This document shows positions 1 to 5,369 of a stretch of 5,369 bases of DNA, piece by piece. The stretch is from Bacteroidota bacterium (GTDB lineage: Bacteria; Bacteroidota; Bacteroidia; Bacteroidales; Prolixibacteraceae), in NCBI GenBank assembly GCA_023393265.1, contig JAEWME010000182.1:1-5369 (forward strand), given 5' to 3'. Within the stretch, counting starts at the first letter, position 1. Every line of letters begins with the position of its first letter. A program made the position numbers and the translations under genes. The notes beneath the pieces were generated by a model that was not told where the DNA came from, searched no databases, and saw only the letters and a program-made list of their open reading frames with translations.

Positions 1-527
1 AGCGTTTCTTCTGTCGAGCGGATAATCATCGGGAGCATCATAATCGACAAGGCAACACTGCCAGCCAACGCCGAATACCCGAAAGTTACATGTTTCACCA
101 CCCACATGTAGGAAATCAAACCCAGAACAATAGATGGTACACCCTGAATAATATCAGATACATCCCTCACAATGTTGGCCATCCGCTTTCCCTGATTTTC
201 GTATAGGAATACTCCTGAAATGATTCCAACTGGTATGGCAATAACAGCGGCAAGTACCACCATCAACAAGGTTCCAACAATACCGTTGGCAATGCCGCCT
301 GGAATAACTTCGTGATTTGCAACAGCAGTCATCGCCTGCATGGTGTCCGGTGTCTTGTCGATCAGAAAGCTGAAACTGAGTTGCCTGTACCCTTTTTCTA
401 TGAGCTTAAAAATGATCAGGACGATTGGGGAAACCGTAATTACGGAAAAGAACACAACCAGACCTAAAAAAATGCGGTCTTTCCTGGTTCTTGAGTTAAT
501 ATTGTCTATTTCGCTGGCTAGCTTCAT
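1..527 (-). CDS. pstA: Phosphate ABC transporter permease PstA (partial, 3' end outside window)
   Basis: Inner-membrane permease subunit that forms, with PstC, the channel of the Pst phosphate importer driven by PstB. The reading frame opens with ATG at 525-527, the only usable start after an in-frame stop at 549-551. It gives 175 residues before the left edge cuts it. A first membrane segment is seen at about residues 20-43, a loop leading to GGIANGIVGT (78-87), and further hydrophobic segments at about 86-108 and 131-146. The stretch QGVPSIVLG (128-136) and LSIMMLPMIIRSTEE (160-174) match the PstA/PstC permease core. The EAA loop that contacts the ATPase would follow just outside the window. 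The gap after pstC is 42 bp, with no clear Shine-Dalgarno sequence. Identity rests on family motifs and on following pstC. The missing C-terminus means intactness cannot be judged. Confidence 0.93.
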   Translation of the reverse strand, partial: MKLASEIDNINSRTRKDRIFLGLVVFFSVITVSPIVLIIFKLIEKGYRQLSFSFLIDKTPDTMQAMTAVANHEVIPGGIANGIVGTLLMVVLAAVIAIPVGIISGVFLYENQGKRMANIVRDVSDIIQGVPSIVLGLISYMWVVKHVTFGYSALAGSVALSIMMLPMIIRSTEET

Positions 528-569
528 CTGCCTGATGAGTATATGTTTCTACTTTTCTTTCTCTGTTTT

Positions 570-1421
570 CTAATTCATCTTCTTGATAATCAGCTTACCG
601 ATTCCATTTACGATACCGGTTATTACAAAGAGCAATAACCCGATCGAAATCAGTGAGCTTAGTTTCAGCCCATCTGCCTCACCAAACTGATTGGCAATAA
701 CCGAGGCCATTGTGTTTCCGGTCGAGAACAAACCATCAGGAACTTTATTGGCATTCCCGATTAGCATAGTCACCGCCATTGTTTCGCCAAGCGCCCGGCC
801 AAAAGCCAGAATATATCCGGCAAATATTCCTGAACGGGCCGCCGGCACAGTTACATTTCTGATAACCTCGTAGCGTGTCGATCCGAGCGAGTAAGCTGCT
901 TCTTTCAAATCGTTGGGAACCATCGAAATGATTTCGTTGCTGATTGATGTGGCATAGGGAATGATCATGATGGCCAAAATCAGACTGGAGGTAAAGACTC
1001 CAAAACCTTGATTTTCGAATCCTATACTAATCAGGAAAGGTCTCAACACATAAAAACCCCACAAACCGTATACAATGGAGGGAATTCCGGCCAGCAAATC
1101 GACCATCGTCCCAATCACTTTTGCAACCCGTGTATTGCGGAAATATTCGCCTAAAAAGAGCGAAGTTGCAAACGAGAGCGGAAAGCAAATGGCCAGCGCC
1201 ACCAACGATGAAATGAGTGTTCCGGCAATAAACGGCAAAGCGCCATAAACCTCCTGCCCTTCCGTCGGGTCCCATTTGTTGGAAGTGATGAATCCCAGTC
1301 CAAAAGCTTTAAATGAAGGTATGGCGCCTCCAACAAGTGAAAACACCATACCTCCTGCCACTATCAGGATGATAAATGAAACAGAAAATAATACGATTTT
1401 TGTGATTTTGTCGCTGTTCAT
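570..1421 (-). CDS. pstC: Phosphate ABC transporter permease PstC
   Basis: Inner-membrane permease subunit of the Pst phosphate importer, partner of PstA. It has 283 residues, slightly short of but close to the usual family size. An N-terminal membrane segment (about 8-30) precedes a periplasmic loop with NKWDPTEGQEVYGALPF (48-64). Permease-core helices follow, including LAGIPSIVYGLWG (110-122). The EAA-type loop that docks on the ATPase is visible at about 174-203 (EAAYSLGSTRYEV, then PAARSGIFAG). It is followed by the family signature FGRALGETMAVTMLIGN (207-223), which carries conserved Arg209 and Glu213. The start at 1421 is supported by AGG four bases upstream, one of the few weak Shine-Dalgarno-like sequences here. 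It begins 16 bp after the pstS stop, so it is surely co-transcribed. The extra N-terminal extension seen in some PstC proteins is short here. Confidence 0.97.
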   Translation of the reverse strand: MNSDKITKIVLFSVSFIILIVAGGMVFSLVGGAIPSFKAFGLGFITSNKWDPTEGQEVYGALPFIAGTLISSLVALAICFPLSFATSLFLGEYFRNTRVAKVIGTMVDLLAGIPSIVYGLWGFYVLRPFLISIGFENQGFGVFTSSLILAIMIIPYATSISNEIISMVPNDLKEAAYSLGSTRYEVIRNVTVPAARSGIFAGYILAFGRALGETMAVTMLIGNANKVPDGLFSTGNTMASVIANQFGEADGLKLSSLISIGLLLFVITGIVNGIGKLIIKKMN

Positions 1422-1437
1422 TTAACCTGCTTAAATC

Positions 1438-2496
1438 TTAATTCAGGATTGGTTTACCTTCGAAAGTAACCGTGCGAAGAATCGCTTTTGCTTTTGCTGC
1501 AGCGTCTTCGGTAAGCGGAGCGTAATTTACGCTTGGAGCCAAAGCCTGTGCATCCGAACTAACCATCCAGTCGAGCAGTTTCACGGTAGCTTCGGCCTGG
1601 GCCATTGTGCGTCCGTTGTAAGCTTGCTCCTGGTACAGAATCAACCAGGTAAAACCGCTGATTGGGTATGAATCCGGATCGGCTGAATTGGTCAGCATCA
1701 CACGTGTGTCAGCCGGAATGTCTCCTTTGGCAGCAGCACTCACCGACGCCATTGATGGAAGAATGTATTTTCCTGAGCTGTTTTGTACTTTGGCCATCTG
1801 GATTTTCTGGGCGAAAGCATATTCAGAACCGATGTAACCGATGGTTCCGACAGTCTGGCTGATGGTTCCGGCAACTCCCGGGTTTCCTTTGGCGCCCATG
1901 CCAACCGGCCAGTTCAGCGACTTGCCTGCGCCAACTTTGTCGGCCCATTTCTGCGACACTTTGGTCAGATAATCAGAAAAAATCTGGGTCGTTCCGCTAC
2001 CGTCCGAACGATGAACGAACATGATGTCTGTATCCGGAAATTTAACTCCCGGATTGTTGGCTGCAATCAATTTATCGTTCCATTTGGTAATTTCTCCAAG
2101 GAAGATTTTTTCGAGCAGTTCGTTTGACAGTTTCAGGCTGTCGACACCAGGAAGATTGTATGCAATCACAACTGCACCCAAACAGGTTGGGATATGCACA
2201 ATTGGAGCAGGCATTTCCGACATTTGTTTGTCATCGAGGAAACCATCGGTGGCACCAAAATCAACAACTTTATCGGTGAGACTGCGGATACCGCCACCTG
2301 AACCAATACCGCCGTAAGTGACTGTTGAGCCTCCATTGTCAGCATAATTTTTGAACAACAGGTTGTAATATGGCTGCGGGAATGTAGCTCCGGCTGCAGT
2401 CAGGGCCACTTTTTCGCCCGAGGACTTTTTGTTTGCAGAATTCTGGCACGAGGTGAAAAGAACGGCCAAAAGGATTACAAAAACGAATGATTTCAT
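1438..2496 (-). CDS. pstS: Phosphate-binding protein PstS, lipoprotein
   Basis: Substrate-binding component of the Pst importer, which captures orthophosphate in the periplasm and delivers it to PstC/PstA. It has 352 residues. A hydrophobic signal (residues 2-16) ends in LFTSC, and Cys17 is the likely lipidated residue, so the protein should be membrane-anchored rather than free as in E. coli. Ligand-site motifs are all present: AAGATFPQP (34-42), GIGSGGGI (63-70, Ser66), VDFGATD (78-84, Asp84) and HRSDGSGTT (162-170, with Arg163, Ser167, Gly168, Thr169). These correspond to the phosphate-binding residues known from PstS. GNPGVAGTISQTVGTIGYIG (204-223) is a further family block. The segment right after Cys17 is not acidic, which gives no sign of the surface-export signal known for some Bacteroidota lipoproteins. 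The upstream gap to the porin gene is 18 bp and A/T-rich with no Shine-Dalgarno sequence, as is common in this phylum. Confidence 0.97.
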   Translation of the reverse strand: MKSFVFVILLAVLFTSCQNSANKKSSGEKVALTAAGATFPQPYYNLLFKNYADNGGSTVTYGGIGSGGGIRSLTDKVVDFGATDGFLDDKQMSEMPAPIVHIPTCLGAVVIAYNLPGVDSLKLSNELLEKIFLGEITKWNDKLIAANNPGVKFPDTDIMFVHRSDGSGTTQIFSDYLTKVSQKWADKVGAGKSLNWPVGMGAKGNPGVAGTISQTVGTIGYIGSEYAFAQKIQMAKVQNSSGKYILPSMASVSAAAKGDIPADTRVMLTNSADPDSYPISGFTWLILYQEQAYNGRTMAQAEATVKLLDWMVSSDAQALAPSVNYAPLTEDAAAKAKAILRTVTFEGKPILN

Positions 2497-2514
2497 GTTT
2501 TTTAAATTTATGTG

Positions 2515-3492
2515 TTAAAATTTTATTTCGCAGTTAAGCATGATGGTTGAAATGGATTTCCTGCTATCCGAAGCGGGATTCCAGCTCCTGAAATTCGGCG
2601 AAAGCTTAATTCCCGAAACAGGTGCGAACTCGAAGCCAGCCAAAATAAGTTGGCCGTCGGCTGCATCGTTCCAGTTGGCAGTTGCTCCTGAAGGAGTATT
2701 TGATTTTAAATCGTCGAAGCGCGCAAACACTTTCGATTTCTTTGACAAATTGAGAGTTCCGTAAACGGAAGGGCCAAAATAGTCGTGGTCGTCAACCATC
2801 AAATGGTTGCTTTGGTAGTTGTATTCGGCAGCAACCGAAAACTTGCTGTTTTTGTAGCCGACAAAACCGGCATAAGTATTCTGATTATCCATCATATCGG
2901 CCATTCCACGGATGGTAAGTGCTTTCACAGGTGTGAAAGTGATGCCAACGGCCGTTTTCAGGATTGAGTCTGATTGCAGTTTTTTATATCCTTCGCCATT
3001 TGTCACAGCCAGGTCGGCGCTAAGCATCTCGCCAAATTTGTACGAAACACTGGCTCCAAGATCGGCGCTTGATGCAAATCCGTATTCATCCTGAAATACT
3101 TTGGCGAGGTAACGATAACCCCAAAAGTTTTCCTGAACCTTAAACTGTGTGGTTGGAATAACCCCGAAGTCGATCGAGAGATTTTCGCGCTTGTAGTTTA
3201 AAAAGGCATTTTTAACGAAGGCCGTCATCTGCAGTTTTCCTACACCCGGATCGGCAACATCAAAAATTACAGTTCCTGAAAACTCTTCGCTGAACGAATG
3301 CTCATAACCGAGATAAACGCGGGTGACATCGAATGCCGACTGGGAATCGCCATCAGAAAAAGTGCTGTGGAAATTGCTGAAAACCCTGATAATTGGTTTC
3401 CCATGAGGTTTGAATGCTTCTTTGGGTTCCTGCGACATAGCTAAAGCGGTGATACAAAGTACCACCAGTGTTGTTAAAACTACTTTTTTCAT
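2515..3492 (-). CDS. Outer-membrane beta-barrel porin-like protein, first gene of the pst operon
   Basis: Predicted small outer-membrane channel of 325 residues, probably letting phosphate or related anions reach PstS. A signal peptide is clear: KK at 2-3, a hydrophobic core to about 18, and likely cleavage near ALA-MS-QEP (16-23). The mature part has alternating hydrophobic/polar strands rich in aromatic residues, for example TRVYLGYEHSF (57-67), GTVIFDVADPG (73-83), LSIDFGVIPTTQF (105-117) and LILAGFEFA (282-290). It ends in Phe (CEIKF), as outer-membrane barrels typically do for BAM recognition. DLAVTNGEGY (160-169) resembles strand/turn signatures of porins. It is shorter than typical OprP/OprO proteins (over 400 residues) and I cannot show homology to them. 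The phosphate link is inferred from position: it directly follows the Pho-box-like array and precedes pstS by 18 bp. A structural, non-selective porin is the main alternative. Confidence 0.8.
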   Translation of the reverse strand: MKKVVLTTLVVLCITALAMSQEPKEAFKPHGKPIIRVFSNFHSTFSDGDSQSAFDVTRVYLGYEHSFSEEFSGTVIFDVADPGVGKLQMTAFVKNAFLNYKRENLSIDFGVIPTTQFKVQENFWGYRYLAKVFQDEYGFASSADLGASVSYKFGEMLSADLAVTNGEGYKKLQSDSILKTAVGITFTPVKALTIRGMADMMDNQNTYAGFVGYKNSKFSVAAEYNYQSNHLMVDDHDYFGPSVYGTLNLSKKSKVFARFDDLKSNTPSGATANWNDAADGQLILAGFEFAPVSGIKLSPNFRSWNPASDSRKSISTIMLNCEIKF

Positions 3493-3533
3493 TTATACTC
3501 AAGATTAAAAGGTGATTCCGTATTAAGCCGATA

Positions 3534-3541
3534 CAAATATT
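3534..3541 (-). promoter_or_regulatory. Candidate -7 element of the pst operon promoter
   Basis: The coding strand reads AATATTTG, one mismatch from the Bacteroidota housekeeping -7 consensus TAnnTTTG. It lies 10 bp downstream of the last Pho-box-like half-site and about 40 bp upstream of the porin start codon, leaving a short leader of roughly 35 bases. No good -33 TTTG is found at the expected distance, which would fit an activator-dependent promoter in which the bound regulator stands in for the -33 contact. The short motif in AT-rich DNA keeps this tentative. Confidence 0.45.
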
Positions 3542-3549
3542 CACCGACG

Positions 3550-3591
3550 CAATTACAGGTCTGTTACAGAAGTATTACAAAACGATTAAAT
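3550..3591 (-). promoter_or_regulatory. Pho-box-like array: four half-sites at 11-bp steps
   Basis: On the plus strand TTACA occurs at 3553, 3564 and 3575, and TTAAA at 3586, each exactly 11 bp apart. Read in the direction of the pst operon, the half-sites are ATTTAAT, TTGTAAT, CTGTAAC and CTGTAAT, separated by 4-bp spacers. The classical Pho box is built of CTGTCAT-like heptamers with 4-bp spacers and is bound by tandem PhoB/PhoP-type response regulators. The spacing and the CTGTxAY core agree with that layout. The array lies about 60-100 bp upstream of the porin ATG, and its last half-site ends 10 bp before a -7-like element, close to the Pho box to -10 distance known in E. coli. The binding protein is not in the window, so the assignment is inference. 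Confidence 0.7.
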
Positions 3592-3648
3592 TAACTGAAT
3601 TGTAATTGAAGATTAATGAAAATGTACAGATTTACAACGAAGTATGAA

Positions 3649-3664
3649 ATTTTAGCACTAAAAT
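3649..3664. repeat. Short perfect inverted repeat (7-bp arms)
   Basis: ATTTTAG (3649-3655) and CTAAAAT (3658-3664) are perfect inverted arms separated by the two bases CA. The dyad lies between the two Pho-box-like sites, about 155-170 bp upstream of the porin start. It has no GC-rich stem and no following T-run on either strand, so a terminator is unlikely. It could be an operator for a dimeric regulator or chance in AT-rich DNA. Confidence 0.3.
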
Positions 3665-3678
3665 ATTTCAGGAAAAAC

Positions 3679-3696
3679 TATTACAAATCGGTTAAA
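3679..3696 (-). repeat. Distal partial copy of the Pho-box-like array
   Basis: The 18 bases here (TATTACAAATCGGTTAAA on the plus strand) match 16 of 18 bases of 3573-3590 in the same orientation, 106 bp away. They again place TTACA (3681) and TTAAA (3692) exactly 11 bp apart. This could be a secondary binding site for the same regulator. It overlaps the T-tract side of the upstream gene's terminator, so part of the A-rich end may simply be the terminator tail. Confidence 0.4.
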
Positions 3697-3747
3697 AAAC
3701 AAAAAATCCTGAAGAAAAAAGCATCATCAGCCTTCTTTTGCAGGATT
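3694..3747 (-). terminator. Intrinsic terminator after the methyltransferase gene
   Basis: On the transcribed (minus) strand AATCCTG (3747-3741) pairs with CAGGATT (3711-3705). An additional AAGAA/TTCTT pairing extends the stem after a small bulge. The hairpin is followed at once by a T-rich tail, TTTTG then TTTTTT (to 3694). The hairpin begins about 20 bases after the methyltransferase stop codon. It separates the transporter/methyltransferase transcript from the pst control region. Confidence 0.8.
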
Positions 3748-3767
3748 GCCGCGTAAACCGGTAAGGT

Positions 3768-4481
3768 TTAGTTCACCTTTCCGAGCACCACTACCTGGCG
3801 GGCCAACTGGAACCCAAATTTGGCAAGTCGTTCTTTAAATACACTTAAAAGTTTTGCCTTTTCTTCGTACTCTGGCTGACCATCGAGATGCGCCAAATGC
3901 CCTTCGAACATTTTAATCCGCTCCTGAAGTTTTACCGCATCAGTTTCGGGCGCTGCCATCCGGTTGAACTCAAAAACCAGCTCCGGAACAATTCCATTTT
4001 TGCGGATGATTTCGAGAACTTCAGCTTCAGTCCAGGTTTCCTTATGTGTGATGCCAGCTTTTCGATCGACGTAGCTCCGCAGGTGATGAAGCATTTTTTG
4101 AGTTTCCTGTGCTTCATTTAGGCCATCCGAAACAATCTCGGCAATCAGCAGCCAACCTTCAGGTTTGACAACCCGTTTCATCTCCGCAAAAGTTTTCTCC
4201 ACGCTTGCCAGGTGATGCATGGCATTCGACATGGAAACCACATCGAAACTGGCATCAGGGAAAGCGAGATGTTCGCCTTCCATTCTGATGAATGAAACAT
4301 TCGGCGACACTTTTTGCTTGCTGGCCTCGGCAAGCGCTTCTTCAACCGGATCGACGCCGGTGATTTTTGTTTCAGGCGAAAAGGCCCCGCTGATCAGTTT
4401 AATAAAGTCTCCGGAACCGGTACCAATGTCGAGTACCGATTCAATTTTCTTGTCAGAAAAAAATGAATGAAGCTTTTCCAT
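3768..4481 (-). CDS. Class I SAM-dependent methyltransferase (UbiE/Methyltransf_11-like), substrate unknown
   Basis: A soluble methyltransferase of 237 residues with a Rossmann-like SAM-binding domain at the N-terminus. Motif I is VLDIGTGSGDF (16-26). The acidic end of strand 2 is GVDPVEEAL (42-50, Asp44). MEGEHLAFPDASFDVV (67-82) covers the adenine-side region and strand 4 (FDVV). SNAMHHL (85-91) and the MKRVVKPEGWLLIAEI block (101-116) are typical of UbiE/MenG-like and Methyltransf_11 proteins. The C-terminal part (about 120-237) is charged and helical, with no motif I recognise, so the substrate (quinone, lipid, small molecule or other) cannot be stated. The start is fixed by context: its ATG begins one base after the transporter stop (TAA-T-ATG), implying translational coupling. 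There is no Shine-Dalgarno sequence. The hairpin downstream ends the transcript. Confidence 0.88.
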   Translation of the reverse strand: MEKLHSFFSDKKIESVLDIGTGSGDFIKLISGAFSPETKITGVDPVEEALAEASKQKVSPNVSFIRMEGEHLAFPDASFDVVSMSNAMHHLASVEKTFAEMKRVVKPEGWLLIAEIVSDGLNEAQETQKMLHHLRSYVDRKAGITHKETWTEAEVLEIIRKNGIVPELVFEFNRMAAPETDAVKLQERIKMFEGHLAHLDGQPEYEEKAKLLSVFKERLAKFGFQLARQVVVLGKVN

Positions 4482-4482
4482 A

Positions 4483-5238
4483 TTAAATAAGCAGTAAGAA
4501 TGCAGAAATTACAGTGACCACTATAACAAAGCCGCGATAGGTATGTTCGGGCAAAATTTTAACCAGCCAAATACCAAGAATCGCTCCGGCGGCGATCGAA
4601 GGTAAAGCGATTAAATCAATAATAAGCCCGTCAACGTGGATATTGTTCCAGGCAAAAAGCTGAAACGGAAGTTTAGTCAGGTTGATAATCAGGAAAAACC
4701 AGGCACCGGTACCGATGAAACTGTTTTTGGGTAGGTGCATGGCCAGCAGATAGATTGCAAAAACCGGTCCGGCCACATTCCCAATCATCGATGAAAAACC
4801 ACCCAGAATTCCCATTGACGCAGCAAACCACCATTTATCGGGGAAAAGCTGTTTGTTTTTCCCACGATCTTTCCACACCATCAGGCCAACCACCGCAAAA
4901 ACGAGAATCGCAATGAGATTTTTAAATTGCTCGTTATTAACCAGTCTGCCCACCCATGCGGCCAGGAAAACACCCGCCACTGCCCAGGGCAAAACGTTCA
5001 ACAGTTTTGTCCAGTCGGCATGGCGTCGGTAATACGATACGCCAAAAACATCGGCCATAATCAGGATTGGGAGCAAAACGCCTGTCGAAGGTTTGGCTCC
5101 AAAAACAAAAGCCATCGCCGGAACGACGATCAGCGAAACACCCGGAATCCCGACCTTCGACATGCCGATCAGCATTCCGCAGAGCATAACAATTGCCCAC
5201 TGCAATAAGGAAAGATATAAAGATGAAAGCACTTCCAT
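4483..5238 (-). CDS. TSUP family membrane transporter (sulfite exporter TauE/SafE, formerly DUF81)
   Basis: Integral inner-membrane protein of 251 residues with about eight hydrophobic segments, at roughly 10-28, 32-48, 52-68, 80-98, 107-122, 137-165, 175-197 and 205-229, plus a last one at 234-250. The family has two similar halves. The first-half signature GMSKVGIPG (25-33) and the second-half GGFSSMIGNVAGP (146-158) are both present, and the length fits the usual 240-270 residues. TSUP members move small anions such as sulfite, sulfoacetate or other organosulfur compounds, but substrate cannot be read from sequence and no sulfur gene is seen nearby. The ATG at 5238 is the natural start; alternatives lie inside the first helix. 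It follows the upstream gene by 36 bp and precedes the methyltransferase by one base, forming a likely two-gene unit. Confidence 0.9.
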   Translation of the reverse strand: MEVLSSLYLSLLQWAIVMLCGMLIGMSKVGIPGVSLIVVPAMAFVFGAKPSTGVLLPILIMADVFGVSYYRRHADWTKLLNVLPWAVAGVFLAAWVGRLVNNEQFKNLIAILVFAVVGLMVWKDRGKNKQLFPDKWWFAASMGILGGFSSMIGNVAGPVFAIYLLAMHLPKNSFIGTGAWFFLIINLTKLPFQLFAWNNIHVDGLIIDLIALPSIAAGAILGIWLVKILPEHTYRGFVIVVTVISAFLLLI

Positions 5239-5260
5239 CAGGAGATTTTTGAAGTATGCT

Positions 5261-5268
5261 CAAAAGTA
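5261..5268 (-). promoter_or_regulatory. Possible -7 promoter element before the TSUP gene
   Basis: The coding strand reads TACTTTTG, a perfect match to the Bacteroidota -7 consensus TAnnTTTG. It lies in the 36-bp gap ahead of the transporter, 22 bases before its ATG. No convincing -33 TTTG is found at the usual distance; the nearest TTG (5295-5297) is 26 bases away. The motif is short, so an internal promoter remains unproven and read-through from the upstream gene is equally possible. Confidence 0.3.
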
Positions 5269-5274
5269 ATGGTT

Positions 5275-5369
5275 TTATACCATAAACTCTCGTTCAAGCG
5301 TATCAAGCGCTTGCGAATCAGCTTCGCGAAACCATTTGTTAACGTGCTTTCGCGCATTCTCCCTGATTT
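5275..5369 (-). CDS. C-terminal end of an unidentified protein (partial)
   Basis: A minus-strand frame is open from the right edge to a TAA at 5275-5277, giving about 30 residues that end in TLEREFMV. The residues are mostly charged and helix-forming (RENARKHVNKWF, then EADSQALDTLEREF), which looks like a genuine amphipathic C-terminal helix. The fragment is too short to name a family. A competing minus-strand frame stays open further and ends in a TGA that overlaps the transporter ATG (TGATG). I prefer the frame given because its composition is more protein-like, but the choice is uncertain. If right, the gene lies 36 bp upstream of the TSUP gene and could belong to the same transcript. Confidence 0.5.
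   Translation of the reverse strand, partial: IRENARKHVNKWFREADSQALDTLEREFMV

Larger units (their letters stand above)
3493..3767. other. Intergenic control region between the two transcription units
   Basis: A 275-bp AT-rich stretch without a plausible gene. From right to left it holds the methyltransferase terminator (3694-3747), a distal Pho-box-like pair (3679-3696), a 16-bp dyad (3649-3664), the main 11-bp-periodic array (3550-3591), a -7-like element (3534-3541) and a leader of about 35-40 bases for the porin gene. The section 3592-3648 shows no clear feature beyond isolated TGTAA/TTACA words that are out of the 11-bp phase. Confidence 0.75.

Noticed and set aside
340..573. Plus-strand open frame of 77 codons with a hydrophobic tail, opposite the start of pstA
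   Set aside because: The minus strand encodes clear PstA sequence here. The hydrophobic tail arises from the antisense of an AT-rich stretch.
1422..1437. Possible terminator or attenuator between pstS and pstC
   Set aside because: The gap is only 16 bp, with no hairpin and no T-run.
1783..2127. Plus-strand open frame of 114 codons inside pstS
   Set aside because: It lies wholly antisense to a pstS frame that carries all ligand-binding motifs, and its translation shows no recognisable domain.
3555..3569. Palindromes ACAG-GT-CTGT and CTGT-T-ACAG within the array
   Set aside because: They are by-products of neighbouring half-sites flanked by CTGT/ACAG. The strict 11-bp direct repetition across four units explains the region better.
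4937..5263. Minus-strand open frame of 108 codons in another frame over the TSUP gene start
   Set aside because: It overlaps the signature-bearing first half of the transporter. Its translation is rich in Arg, Gly and Cys without family motifs, typical of a shadow frame.
5239..5369. Alternative minus-strand frame ending in TGA that overlaps the transporter ATG
   Set aside because: The overlap is tempting, but the residues (such as KLIRKRLIRLNESLWYK) look less like a natural C-terminus than the frame ending at 5275. I kept the latter with moderate confidence.

Overview
The window looks like a piece of a Bacteroidota chromosome, and all genes seen lie on the minus strand. The lineage is inferred from several signs. 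Gene starts are A-rich and mostly lack a Shine-Dalgarno sequence. PstS is made as a lipoprotein. A beta-barrel porin opens the pst operon, and promoter-like elements resemble the Bacteroidota -7 motif (TAnnTTTG). No rRNA or marker gene is present, so a finer placement is not supported.

Reading in the direction of transcription (high to low coordinates), the window has two blocks. Block 1 starts with the last ~30 codons of an unidentified gene (5275-5369). An 8-TM TSUP/TauE-SafE family transporter (4483-5238) follows, and one base after its stop comes a class I SAM-dependent methyltransferase (3768-4481). The block ends at a good intrinsic terminator (about 3694-3747).

Block 2 is a high-affinity phosphate uptake (pst) operon. 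Its control region (3493-3693) precedes a small outer-membrane porin-like protein (2515-3492), the phosphate-binding lipoprotein PstS (1438-2496), the permease PstC (570-1421) and the permease PstA (start at 527, running off the left edge). The ATPase gene pstB, and often phoU, would be expected just beyond position 1. The operon's proteins cover the outer membrane, the periplasm and the inner membrane, which suggests one phosphate import route through both membranes.

The most notable signal is in the pst control region. Three TTACA pentamers and a fourth, TTAAA, sit at exact 11-bp steps (3553, 3564, 3575, 3586). On the coding strand these read as CTGTAAT / CTGTAAC / TTGTAAT half-sites with 4-bp spacers, the layout of a PhoB/PhoP-type Pho box. 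The last half-site lies 10 bp upstream of a -7-like AATATTTG. A second, distal copy of part of this array (16 of 18 bases) lies at 3679-3696. Apart from this putative regulatory array, I see a normal phosphate operon and a small transporter/methyltransferase pair. I see no mobile element, CRISPR array or RNA gene.
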